DNA of 64,000 nucleotides, taken from Pseudomonas tructae (GTDB taxonomy: Bacteria; Pseudomonadota; Gammaproteobacteria; Pseudomonadales; Pseudomonadaceae). The stretch lies in the NCBI RefSeq assembly GCF_004214895.1, contig NZ_CP035952.1, forward strand, positions 2,738,501 through 2,802,500, given 5' to 3'. A program made the position numbers and the translations under genes. The notes under the pieces were generated by a model. It did no database searches, had not been told where the DNA came from, and was given only the letters and a program-made list of their open reading frames with translations. Shown in pieces: positions 1-7,795 of the stretch (the stretch's first letter is position 1; every line of letters begins with the position of its first letter).

Positions 1-1138
1 CGTCGGCATCGAAGCTATACACCTCACGCGCCACCTCCCTGGCGATTTCGGCCTCGCTCCCGGTGTGATCCTTGCCTATGACGGTACCCTGAACATAAGT
101 GATCGTGGTTTTACCGGTTTCATAGGTATAGGTCGCCACCACGGGCTCATAGCCATCGTTGGCAGTTGCGCTCGAGTGGTTTGCCGCAGAGGTGGTGTAG
201 GTGGCGACTTTGCCATCCTTGCCATAGGTCACGGCTTCAAGCGCCGTGTGGGTCACGTTTTCGTTGCTGCCGGTGATCTGATCGACGCGCTTCACCTCCA
301 CCTGCTTGATTTTTCCGCCCGTGGTGTCGATACGGTATTCCTGCTCATCCGCGCCGATGCCCACGCCTTTCAAGGTGATGACCTGAGCCTTGTCCTCGCT
401 TGCGCAAGTGCAGGTGATTTCTTCATTGGAACCCGGAAACACAACCACCTTCTGCAGTGCGGTGGCCCCTGTCCCTGATGCCCATTCGGCGGTCATCAAG
501 GCGCCGTTGGCATCCGCAATCCTGGTCAGCTTCGGTACTGTCGTCCGGTCTCGCCAGGTAAACTCCAGAGAACGTCCGGAAGGAAACACCAGGCTTTTCA
601 AGAATACCTTTGAGTTGTGGGGGCTATTGCCACCGCCAGCGCACTCGAACACTTGGGCGATGCCGTTTTTACCAATCAATGCCACACTCCGGTCGCCCGT
701 TTCCTGGCGCGTGTAATCCGTCGCGGCTTCCCACTCCTTAAACTCTATGTCAGTCATGCTGTCCAGTGCGGACTCACTCATGGTCTCGTCTTTGTCCCGC
801 ATCTCCTTGGCCAACTGGGACATCGCCTTGACAAACGCTCTTGCATCCAGAGCCAATCCCATGCCTCTAAGCAAGCCATGGTCACGCGAGCCAAATGAGA
901 AATCGGCCGCAGGGGCGTTGTACAGAGGCACGCCGCTCAAGGTAAACGTCAGGTCATCGGGGCGACCGATGACAGACCAGGAGCCGTGTGACAACAATTG
1001 CAAGCCCGGCTGGTGCAGGTCACTGACAAGACAAACGTCGAACACCGCTTCCTGCCCGTCTTTCAATAAACTGGCCAGCGCAATGCGCAGTCCGCCGTGA
1101 CCGCTGTGCTCGTCAATGTGGATCAAATTGTTAGCCAT
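1..1138 (-). CDS. RHS/YD-repeat family protein, N-terminal part (runs off left edge)
   Basis: An open frame begins with ATG at 1138 and stays open to the window edge, giving 379 visible residues. The start is backed by GGAGAG four bases upstream of the ATG. The protein starts MANNLIHIDEHSGHGG. It later has Tyr/Gly/Thr-rich stretches such as YTYETGKTTITYVQGTVIG and ITLKGVG, which fit the beta-strand YD/RHS repeats of secreted polymorphic toxins and Tc-toxin-like proteins. The conserved N-terminus resembles what I recall of Pseudomonas RHS repeat-associated core proteins; this is family recognition, not a search. The core domain and the variable C-terminal toxin, which would define function, lie outside the window, and any immunity gene would too. 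The neighbouring Dnr-like gene is on the same strand 375 bases upstream, so shared transcription is possible but unproven. Confidence 0.7.
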   Translation of the reverse strand, partial: MANNLIHIDEHSGHGGLRIALASLLKDGQEAVFDVCLVSDLHQPGLQLLSHGSWSVIGRPDDLTFTLSGVPLYNAPAADFSFGSRDHGLLRGMGLALDARAFVKAMSQLAKEMRDKDETMSESALDSMTDIEFKEWEAATDYTRQETGDRSVALIGKNGIAQVFECAGGGNSPHNSKVFLKSLVFPSGRSLEFTWRDRTTVPKLTRIADANGALMTAEWASGTGATALQKVVVFPGSNEEITCTCASEDKAQVITLKGVGIGADEQEYRIDTTGGKIKQVEVKRVDQITGSNENVTHTALEAVTYGKDGKVATYTTSAANHSSATANDGYEPVVATYTYETGKTTITYVQGTVIGKDHTGSEAEIAREVAREVYSFDAD

Positions 1139-1513
1139 TTTTCTCTCCGTGAAGTGCAATTTACAGCGTGTCAAGACGGCAGTTGGCCGCTTATCAATAA
1201 GCGAATCGTTGCAATCCGGATCAGTGTTCTGCCGGTCACGCCGTATTTAGCGGCCTACGACAAAAGCCGACAACTGACAAAAATGACAGGTCCTGACGCC
1301 GTGACCGGGGCTGAACGGCCACTGCATCGGCTGAAGCGGCTTGAGGCTGGTCAGCGATGGTCTTAGGAATTACCCCCTATGCAGTCTGTTTACTTCAGCT
1401 GAAGGCTCACGGAGAGGGGGCTGGTTGAAGACGCTCAGAGGGGGCGGGTGGCTATTTTTGCAGTGTCTGTACAGAGGCCTCCAACTGCTCCCAAACATGA
1501 GCAGAGTACTCGG
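1139..1513. other. Intergenic region between the RHS gene and the Dnr-like gene
   Basis: 375 bases hold no convincing gene. The stretch probably contains the promoter of the RHS gene, which reads leftward from 1138. A 16-base imperfect palindrome TAGGAATTACCCCCTA lies at 1364-1379 and may be a regulator site, but I cannot name the regulator. No strong intrinsic terminator for the Dnr-like gene is visible. Confidence 0.4.
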
Positions 1514-2191
1514 CTACTGTTGATAAGCCGCCAGCGCTTTGGCAGCCAGGATATGAATACTGCGCCGCTCCATGGCAATCAGGCCGCTTTCCACCAAGCG
1601 GTGCAGAGTGCGTGAAAAGGTCTCCGGCTGGATGCCCAGCTTTGAGGCCACCAGGCGTTTGGACACCTGCAACTCGACCCGGCCAGTGTCCGGGTCGCAC
1701 TCTTGCAGCAGGAAGTTGATCACCCGCCGGCTGGCGCTGGCCGAGGTCAGGGTGTCGATGTCCTTGAGGCGCTGGTGCAGGTGGATGCTCATGCTCGCCA
1801 AGATGGCCAGGCACACCTGCGGCTGGTCTTCCAGGGCGTTGCGGTAGTGGCCGCCGTCGATGCTGATGAGCACGCAATCCTTGAGCGCGGTGGCCGTTAC
1901 CGGGTAGCTGCGGGCCTGGCTGAACAGCAGCGCTTCGGCAAAGGTCTGGCCCGGCTGGATGATTTCCACCAGGTGCTCCTGGCCCTCGGCGCTGAGCCGG
2001 TACAGTTTGATCTGGCCACTGACCAGCAAGAAGAAGCGCTTGGCCGGGTCGCCCTGGTGCATGAGCGTGTCATGGCAGCTCAGGCGCCGGAGCATGGCCA
2101 GGCCGCAGACGTCTTCGAAGACTTTCTCCGGCAGTTGGCTGAACAGGTGGTGACGACGTAAAACCAGAACGGTAGAAGGGTGGGTGAGCAT
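1514..2191 (-). CDS. Crp/Fnr-family transcriptional regulator, Dnr-like
   Basis: 225 residues. A cyclic-nucleotide-binding-like jelly roll (about 15-125) is followed by a long dimer helix (about 125-150) and a C-terminal helix-turn-helix (about 165-215). The recognition helix reads IQPETFSRTLHRL; the E-xx-SR pattern is the one FNR-class proteins use to read TTGAT half-sites. The N-terminal cysteine cluster that binds the iron-sulfur cluster of FNR/Anr is missing, which is the hallmark of Dnr/NnrR-type regulators that sense nitric oxide through haem. It sits directly downstream of narXL on the same strand, so it probably belongs to the nitrate/nitrogen-oxide circuit. A NarL-like site lies in the 88-base gap upstream. 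Dnr is my best guess; another Crp/Fnr subgroup is possible. Confidence 0.8.
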   Translation of the reverse strand: MLTHPSTVLVLRRHHLFSQLPEKVFEDVCGLAMLRRLSCHDTLMHQGDPAKRFFLLVSGQIKLYRLSAEGQEHLVEIIQPGQTFAEALLFSQARSYPVTATALKDCVLISIDGGHYRNALEDQPQVCLAILASMSIHLHQRLKDIDTLTSASASRRVINFLLQECDPDTGRVELQVSKRLVASKLGIQPETFSRTLHRLVESGLIAMERRSIHILAAKALAAYQQ

Positions 2192-2254
2192 GGCGTCCTC
2201 CGCTGGCGCCTATGGTAAAACCTGCGGCGCCGGCGGCCCATGCCTCTGCCGGTC

Positions 2255-2270
2255 TACCTCCAAAGGGGCA
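2255..2270. promoter_or_regulatory. Candidate NarL 7-2-7 site upstream of the Dnr-like gene
   Basis: TACCTCC-AA-AGGGGCA: the left heptamer fits TACYYMT except for its last base, and the right arm read in reverse is TGCCCCT, with one mismatch. A two-base gap is the spacing preferred by NarL/NarP dimers. It lies 64 bases ahead of the Dnr-like start codon. Dnr expression depends on NarXL in P. aeruginosa, so the position makes sense, but the match is imperfect. Confidence 0.4.
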
Positions 2271-2279
2271 GTCTGCAGT

Positions 2280-2927
2280 TCAGGCGCTGTGGCGCAGGTG
2301 CTCCATGGCCCACACCGCCGCCTCCACCCGTGAACGCAGGCCAAGCTTGTGCAGCAGGTTCTTCACATGCACCTTGACCGTGCCCTCGGTGATGCCCAGC
2401 TTGTGGCCGATGACCTTGTTGCTGTAGCCGCTGGCGATGGTCTTGAGCACCTGGCGCTCGCGTTCGGTGAGTTCCACTTCCGGCTGGCGCGGGGGCGAGC
2501 GCAGGGCCTGGGCCATGACCCGGGTCAGGCCGGGGCTGATCACCAGGGCGCCGGCCATGGCGTCGCGGATGTACTGGATCAGCAGCTCCGGCTCCATGTC
2601 CTTGAGCAGGTAGCCGTCGGCGTCCAGGCGCAAGGCGTCGCGGATGTCGTCTTCGGCATCGGACACGGTGAACAGCAGCACCTTGCCGGCAAAGCCCTGG
2701 CTGCGCAGGTGGCGCAGGGTTTCAATGCCGTTCATCTGCGGCATGTTGTTGTCCAGCAGCACCAGGTCCGGTTGCAGCGAGGGGATCAGCGCCAGGGCTT
2801 CTTCGCCATGGTTGGCTTCGCCGACGATGTCAAAGTCGTCTTCGAGTTCGAGCATCTGGCGGATGCCGCGGCGCATCATCGGGTGGTCGTCGACCAGCAG
2901 TATGCGGTAGCGCGGGGAGGGGTTCAT
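2280..2927 (-). CDS. narL: Nitrate/nitrite response regulator NarL
   Basis: 215 residues. An N-terminal receiver (about 7-125) has the acidic pair DD at 13-14, phospho-acceptor Asp59 in LVLLDNNMP and the conserved Lys in YLLKD. A LuxR/GerE-type helix-turn-helix (about 150-212) begins LTERERQVLKTIASG and contains TEGTVKVHVKNLLHKL. Length and layout match E. coli NarL (216 residues). The start codon overlaps the narX stop by four bases (ATGA), so the pair is translationally coupled. When phosphorylated by NarX it should bind TACYYMT heptamers, and candidates are present in the narX-narK1 divergent promoter. Confidence 0.95.
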   Translation of the reverse strand: MNPSPRYRILLVDDHPMMRRGIRQMLELEDDFDIVGEANHGEEALALIPSLQPDLVLLDNNMPQMNGIETLRHLRSQGFAGKVLLFTVSDAEDDIRDALRLDADGYLLKDMEPELLIQYIRDAMAGALVISPGLTRVMAQALRSPPRQPEVELTERERQVLKTIASGYSNKVIGHKLGITEGTVKVHVKNLLHKLGLRSRVEAAVWAMEHLRHSA

Positions 2928-4762
2928 ACAGGGTTACCTTCGTTCAAGTGCCCGAGAAATTCCGGGCGAAATGCCATCTGTACCCGGGTGCCTTGGGGCT
3001 CCCGGCCAACAATGTGCAACTGCCCGCGCAGGCTGCGGGCGCGCTCGTCCATGATGTTCAGGCCATGGTGCTCGCGCAGGTCATGGGTGCCGCTAAAACC
3101 ACGGCCATCGTCCTCGATCGACAGGCACACCTGCTCGCCATGCTGGCGCAACTGCAGCCAGGCGTTCTGCGCATGGGCGTGGCGCAGGCAGTTGGACAGC
3201 GCCTCGCGGGTGATCTGCAGGATGTGAATCTGCTCGCTGGCCGACAGCTCGAACGCCAGGCTGTCGACGTGCAGGTGCACCTGGAACTCGCCGCGGCGGG
3301 AGAACTCCTCGGCGGTGTCCTTGAGTTCCTGGACCAGGCCGGCGTCGTGGATCTGCAGGCGAAAGGTGGTGAGCAACTCGCGTAACTGGCGGTAGGCGTT
3401 GTTCAGGCCTTCGCGCAGTTCGGCGGTGACGTTCTCCAGGGTCGCCACCGGTTCACCACGGCGCATCAGCGTTTGCATGCGGCTGACCTGCAGCTTCATG
3501 TACGACAGTGCCTGGGCCAGGGAGTCGTGCAGCTCGCGGGCGATGATTGCGCGCTCCTCTAGCAACACCAGGCGGTGGTCCTGTTCGCGCTGGCGCTTGA
3601 GCGACAGCGAGGTGCCGATCAGGTTGGCCAGGGCCTGGATCAGTTCGGTTTCCCAGGCTTGCGGGTCATGGCTGTCGATAAACTGCGCCTTGAGTTCACC
3701 CAGGGTGCTGCCCTGGTTGCTGATGCTGAAGGCGTGGTGGTTGCCGCGCTGGTGGCGCTGGCAACTGGCGCAATCGCTGACCGCGCAGATCTTGCGGCTG
3801 TCGGCGCCATGCAAGGCCAGCAGTTGCTGGTCCGGTGCCTGCACCTGGCCGTGCAGGCACAGCGACAGGCGCAGCCCCGGCAGGCGCTGCTGAAAGCGCC
3901 GGATCAACTCATCGAGGCCTTCGGCGTTGGCCAGCCGCGTGGCCAGGCTGCGGCTGCTCTGGTACAGCAGCTCGAGGGCGGCGTTGGCTTGTTGCAGGTT
4001 GAGGGTTTTGTGCTGCACCTGGGTTTCCAGGGTGCGGTGCGATTCTTCGATGGTCTGGGCCATGGCGTTGAAGCTGGTGGCCAGCTCGCCGAGCTCATCC
4101 TCGGACTGATGATTGACCCGGGTCTGGAACTCGCCACGGCGAAAGCGCTGGGTGGCGTCCACCAACTCCTTCAAGGGGCTGATCACGTTGTACTGCAGCT
4201 CATACAGGCCAAACAGCAGGACGATCATGGTGGTGAACAGCGCCGCGCCCTGGATCACCTGCTGCCAACCCTGTTTATGCTCGCTCTGCTGTTGCAGCAG
4301 GCTGACGAACTGGTTGAGCTGGTCGACGAAGGGCAGGGTGCTGGCCTGAAAGCCCGCGGCGTCGCCACCTTGCAAGGCCGGTAACAGGGTCTGCTGCCAG
4401 TAGTCCTGCAACTGCTGGTAACTGGCCTGCAATTCGCGGTTCTTGCCGTCTTCGAGCACCGCGTGCAGCGCCTGGCTGTTGAGCCGCTGCTGCAGGCTGT
4501 CGCGGATGCGCTCGAGCTCGGCGGGCTCGGCGCCGGCGGCCAGCTTCCAGGCCAGGTGGTAGGTCTCCATGCGCACGGAGCCTGCGGTGTTGATGGCCGC
4601 CGCATCACCCTGGCTGAACCAGGCGATCAGCCCGGCGCTGAGCGAGCTGGCCAGGGCCAGTACGGCGATCAGAATCACCGCAAGGCCTGCGCGGGCAGGC
4701 AACGAGCTGCGCAGCCAGCCGATCATGGGCGTGGGCCGGGGGCGAGGTGGGGAAAACGGCAC
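2924..4762 (-). CDS. narX: Nitrate/nitrite sensor histidine kinase NarX
   Basis: Inner-membrane sensor kinase for nitrate/nitrite that phosphorylates NarL. TM1 (AGLAVILIAVLALASSLSAG) is followed by the periplasmic P-box DAAAINTAGSVRMETYHL, which binds nitrate at the dimer interface. TM2 (ALFTTMIVLLFGLYEL), a HAMP linker, a central Cys-rich module (CAVSDCASCQ), the HisKA_3 dimerisation helix with phospho-acceptor His in ARELHDSLAQ, and a HATPase_c domain (DDGRGFSG) follow. I chose GTG at 4762 because GGAG stands eight bases before it. Alternatives are GTG at 4771, where GGAG abuts the codon, and ATG at 4726, which has no good ribosome site. About 612 residues, close to E. coli NarX (598). It is followed by narL with a four-base overlap. 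Confidence 0.93.
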   Translation of the reverse strand: MPFSPPRPRPTPMIGWLRSSLPARAGLAVILIAVLALASSLSAGLIAWFSQGDAAAINTAGSVRMETYHLAWKLAAGAEPAELERIRDSLQQRLNSQALHAVLEDGKNRELQASYQQLQDYWQQTLLPALQGGDAAGFQASTLPFVDQLNQFVSLLQQQSEHKQGWQQVIQGAALFTTMIVLLFGLYELQYNVISPLKELVDATQRFRRGEFQTRVNHQSEDELGELATSFNAMAQTIEESHRTLETQVQHKTLNLQQANAALELLYQSSRSLATRLANAEGLDELIRRFQQRLPGLRLSLCLHGQVQAPDQQLLALHGADSRKICAVSDCASCQRHQRGNHHAFSISNQGSTLGELKAQFIDSHDPQAWETELIQALANLIGTSLSLKRQREQDHRLVLLEERAIIARELHDSLAQALSYMKLQVSRMQTLMRRGEPVATLENVTAELREGLNNAYRQLRELLTTFRLQIHDAGLVQELKDTAEEFSRRGEFQVHLHVDSLAFELSASEQIHILQITREALSNCLRHAHAQNAWLQLRQHGEQVCLSIEDDGRGFSGTHDLREHHGLNIMDERARSLRGQLHIVGREPQGTRVQMAFRPEFLGHLNEGNPV

Positions 4763-4817
4763 ATGGAGCACTCCAGGGTGTTGCAGCTGATCGTTTCGCA
4801 GCCGGTCCCTGGCGCTC

Positions 4818-4824
4818 TACCTCT
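4818..4824 (+). promoter_or_regulatory. NarL heptamer (perfect TACYYMT)
   Basis: TACCTCT fits the NarL heptamer consensus TACYYMT exactly. It lies 55 bases upstream of the narX start and about 220 bases upstream of narK1, so it could serve autoregulation of narXL or help activate the narK1 operon. A single heptamer of this degeneracy can occur by chance. Confidence 0.4.
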
Positions 4825-4914
4825 AAAGAGTTTGCAACCGCCAGTTTGGCCGCCAAGCCTGGCGGGAAACTGACAACACCCTGATAAACAAAGGGTTTAG
4901 AGGTTTTTCGGCGC

Positions 4915-4930
4915 TACCTCGTTGGAGGTA
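4915..4930. promoter_or_regulatory. NarL-type 7-2-7 inverted repeat upstream of narK1
   Basis: TACCTCG-TT-GGAGGTA forms the core of a perfect palindrome, CTACCTC-GTTG-GAGGTAG (4914-4931). The two heptamers read TACCTCG and TACCTCC and deviate from TACYYMT only in the last base. The centre lies 53 bases upstream of the centre of the FNR-type box, i.e. near -94.5 relative to the inferred start of transcription. That is the usual geometry for NarL working with FNR/Anr at nar promoters. Confidence 0.65.
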
Positions 4931-4968
4931 GGCAGCCCAAGCATAGGCCCAGTAGCGCCAGGGCTTCT

Positions 4969-4982
4969 TTGATCGGGGTCAA
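4969..4982 (+). promoter_or_regulatory. Anr/Dnr (FNR-type) box of the narK1 operon
   Basis: TTGATCGGGGTCAA matches TTGATNNNNATCAA with one change that is common in Pseudomonas Anr boxes. A -10-like TAGTCT lies at 5005-5010, exactly 32 bases centre to centre, which places the box at -41.5 of a class II promoter and transcription start near 5017, about 26 bases before the narK1 ATG. No iron or sigma-54 type elements are visible. Confidence 0.75.
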
Positions 4983-5042
4983 GTTTTCTCGGGGTTTGCC
5001 TCTCTAGTCTGCGGCCCATGGCTACCTGACTGGAGACCCAAG

Positions 5043-6338
5043 ATGACTCAACCGCGAATACGCCAAGGCCTGGTGCTGGGCATGAGTACGCTGGCCTTCA
5101 CCGTGTGCTTCATGGTCTGGATGATGTTTGCCGTGCTCGGCGTGCCGATCAAGGACCTGCTGCAGCTCAACGAAACCCAGTTCGGCCTGCTGGCCGCCAC
5201 CCCGGTACTGACCGGCTCGCTGGTGCGCCTGCCACTGGGCATGCTCACCGACCGCTTCGGTGGGCGCAGCGTGTTCTTCCTGTTGATGCTGGCCTGTGTG
5301 TTGCCGCTGTACCTGATCAGCCATGCCACCGCGTACTGGCAGTTCCTGGTCCTGGGCTTGTTCGTCGGCCTTGCCGGTGGCTCGTTCTCGGTGGGCATCG
5401 CCTATGTTGCCAAGTGGTTCGAGCAGGACAATCAGGGCCTGGCCATGGGCATTTTCGGCGCCGGCAACGCCGGGGCGGCGGTGACCAAGTTCCTTGCCCC
5501 GGCGCTGATTGCCGCCGGCAGCTGGCAACTGGTACCGAAAGTGTTCAGCGCCATCTTGTTCATCACCGCCTTGCTGTTCTGGTTTCTCAGCGCCGACAAC
5601 AAGGCCCACCGCAGCGCTTCGGGGGCGAGCCTCGGCGAGCAGCTCAAGGCCCTGGCCGAGCCTGCGGTGTGGCGCTACTGCCAGTACTACTCGATTGTCT
5701 TCGGCGGCTATGTGGCCCTGGCGCTGTGGATGACCAAGTACTACGTCCAGGAATATGGCTTCAGCCTGCAAAGCGCGGCGCTGCTGGCCGCCTGCTTTTC
5801 GCTGCCGGGCGGGGTGCTGCGCGCCGTCGGCGGCTGGATGTCGGACCGCTGGGGCGCGCAGAGCGTGACCTGGTGGGTGCTGTGGGTGAGCTGGATCTGC
5901 CTGTTCCTGCTGTCCTACCCGCAAACCCAGTTGCAGGTGCAGACCCTCAATGGCCCGCTGGATTTTCACATCGGCCTGAACCCCGCGCTGTTCACCGTGC
6001 TGCTGTTCGTCATGGGCATCGCCTTCGCCTTCGGCAAGGCCTCGGTGTTCAAGTACATCGCCAACGACTACCCGCAGAACATGGGCGCGGTGTCCGGCAT
6101 CGTCGGGCTCGCCGGCGGCCTGGGCGGCTTCGTCCTGCCGATTCTGTTTGGTGCGCTGGTCGACCTGACCGGCGTGCGCTCTTCCTGCTTCATGTTGATG
6201 TACGGCGTGGTCTGGGTGTCGCTCATCTGGATGTACTTCAGCGAAGTCCGCAAGCGCCCGCTGCTGGGCAGACAGCCCGCAGCCGGCGCCCCTCCGTTTT
6301 CCAGTATTGCCCAAGGAGAAGACCATGTCGGTTCTTAA
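5043..6338 (+). CDS. narK1: Nitrate/proton symporter, NarK1 type
   Basis: 431-residue MFS transporter with about twelve predicted membrane segments, of the nitrate/nitrite porter (NNP) family. The two glycine-rich nitrate signatures are present: FGAGNAGAAVTKFLAP in the first half and GIVGLAGGLGGFVLP in the second. The MFS loop motif RLPLGMLTDRFGGR follows TM2. In Pseudomonas/Paracoccus the first of the paired NarK proteins is a nitrate/H+ symporter that starts uptake; assignment as type 1 rests on length, gene order and a short N-terminus. A ribosome site (GGAG) stands upstream. The stop codon lies 14 bases inside the next gene, so the two transporters are co-translated. Confidence 0.92.
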   Translation: MTQPRIRQGLVLGMSTLAFTVCFMVWMMFAVLGVPIKDLLQLNETQFGLLAATPVLTGSLVRLPLGMLTDRFGGRSVFFLLMLACVLPLYLISHATAYWQFLVLGLFVGLAGGSFSVGIAYVAKWFEQDNQGLAMGIFGAGNAGAAVTKFLAPALIAAGSWQLVPKVFSAILFITALLFWFLSADNKAHRSASGASLGEQLKALAEPAVWRYCQYYSIVFGGYVALALWMTKYYVQEYGFSLQSAALLAACFSLPGGVLRAVGGWMSDRWGAQSVTWWVLWVSWICLFLLSYPQTQLQVQTLNGPLDFHIGLNPALFTVLLFVMGIAFAFGKASVFKYIANDYPQNMGAVSGIVGLAGGLGGFVLPILFGALVDLTGVRSSCFMLMYGVVWVSLIWMYFSEVRKRPLLGRQPAAGAPPFSSIAQGEDHVGS

Positions 6339-7722
6339 ACAGCCTGACAAAGGCCCGGTGATTCACGACTGGCGCCCTGAAGACCCTGCATTCTGGGGCC
6401 GCAGCGGCAAGAAAACCGCGACCCGCAACCTGTGGATCTCGATCCCCGCACTGCTGCTGGCCTTTGCCGTGTGGATGGTCTGGAGCACGGTGATCGTGCG
6501 CCTGAATGCCATCGGCTTCAGCTTCAGCACCGATCAGCTGTTCTGGCTGGCGGCCTTGCCGGGGCTGTCGGGAGCGACCTTCCGGGTGTTTTACTCGTTC
6601 ATGGTGCCGATCTTCGGTGGCCGGCGCTGGACGGCCCTGAGCACCGCCTCGCTGCTGGCGCCCGCACTGTGGATGGGTTTTGCCGTACAGGACCCGAACA
6701 CCCCCTACAGCGTGTTCGTGATGATTGCCCTGCTGTGCGGCTTTGGTGGCGGCAACTTCGCCTCGAGCATGTCCAACATCAGCTTCTTCTACCCCAAGTC
6801 GCAGCAGGGCACCGCCCTGGGCCTGAACGCCGGGCTGGGTAACCTGGGCGTCTCGGTGATGCAGTTCTGCGTACCGCTGGTGATCACCTTCGGCCTGTTC
6901 GGCGCCCTCGGTGGCCAACCGCAAGTGCTGGCCGACGGTGGCCGGCTGTGGCTGCAGAACGCCGGTTTCATCTGGGTGCCGTTCATCCTCCTGGTCACCG
7001 TGCTGGCCTGGTTCGGCATGAACGACCTGTCCAGCGCCAAGGCCTCGTTCAGCGAGCAGGCGGTGATCTTCAAGCGCAAGCACAACTGGCTGATGTGCTG
7101 GTTGTACCTGGCCACCTTCGGCTCGTTCATCGGCTTCTCGGCGGCCTTTCCGCTGCTGATCAAGACCGCTTTCCCGCAGGTCAATGCCCTGACCTTTGCC
7201 TTCCTTGGCCCGTTGGTCGGTGCCCTGGTACGCCCACTGGGCGGCTGGCTGGCGGACAAGCTTGGCGGCGCGCGGGTGACCCTGTGGAACTTCGTGCTGA
7301 TGATCGTCATGGTCTTCGGCGTGCTGGCTTTTATCCCGGCCCAGGGCGAGAGCGGCAACTTCTACGGCTTTCTCGGCATGTTCATGCTGCTGTTCATCAC
7401 CACCGGCATCGGCAACGGTTCGACCTTTCGCATGATCCCGGTGATCTTCCGCACCCTGCACGAAAAAGCCGCCAGCGGCAAAGGCGCTGCCGCCCGCGAG
7501 CAGGCGCTCAAGGATGCCGGCAAGGAGTCGGCCGCAGTACTCGGCTTCAGCTCGGCCATGGGCGCGTTCGGCGCGTTCTTCATCCCCAAGACCTTCGGCA
7601 GCTCCATGGCCCTGACCGGTGGCCCGCAGATGGCCTTCTACATGTTCGTCGGCTTTTACCTGAGCTGCATCGTCGTGACCTGGTGGTGGTACGCGCGCAA
7701 AGGCGCCGCGACCCCCTGCTGA
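6325..7722 (+). CDS. narK2: Nitrate/nitrite antiporter, NarK2 type
   Basis: 465-residue MFS/NNP transporter. I placed the start at ATG 6325 (MSVLKQPDKGPVIHDW) because AAGGAG lies eight bases upstream; the in-frame ATG at 6307 has no ribosome site. Signatures include the TM2 arginine in LSGATFRVFYSF, FGGGNFASSMSN, GLNAGLGNLGVSVMQF, the loop motif RPLGGWLADKLGG and LGFSSAMGAFGAFFIPK. The longer, soluble N-terminus (WRPEDPAFW) is typical of type 2 NarK, which exchanges nitrate for nitrite during respiration. It overlaps narK1 by 14 bases and stands 73 bases before narG. Confidence 0.92.
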   Translation: MSVLKQPDKGPVIHDWRPEDPAFWGRSGKKTATRNLWISIPALLLAFAVWMVWSTVIVRLNAIGFSFSTDQLFWLAALPGLSGATFRVFYSFMVPIFGGRRWTALSTASLLAPALWMGFAVQDPNTPYSVFVMIALLCGFGGGNFASSMSNISFFYPKSQQGTALGLNAGLGNLGVSVMQFCVPLVITFGLFGALGGQPQVLADGGRLWLQNAGFIWVPFILLVTVLAWFGMNDLSSAKASFSEQAVIFKRKHNWLMCWLYLATFGSFIGFSAAFPLLIKTAFPQVNALTFAFLGPLVGALVRPLGGWLADKLGGARVTLWNFVLMIVMVFGVLAFIPAQGESGNFYGFLGMFMLLFITTGIGNGSTFRMIPVIFRTLHEKAASGKGAAAREQALKDAGKESAAVLGFSSAMGAFGAFFIPKTFGSSMALTGGPQMAFYMFVGFYLSCIVVTWWWYARKGAATPC

Positions 7723-7795
7723 CAGTACCCCGAATTCACACCTTGCCCGGGCGGGGCACAGAACCCCGCAGCAGCAAGCCTGAGAGGAAAGCACC

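Noticed and set aside
5022..6350. Long open frame antisense to narK1 (442 codons)
   Set aside because: Low-complexity Gln/His/Ala/Gly composition typical of the antisense of high-GC genes; the sense strand encodes a clear MFS transporter.
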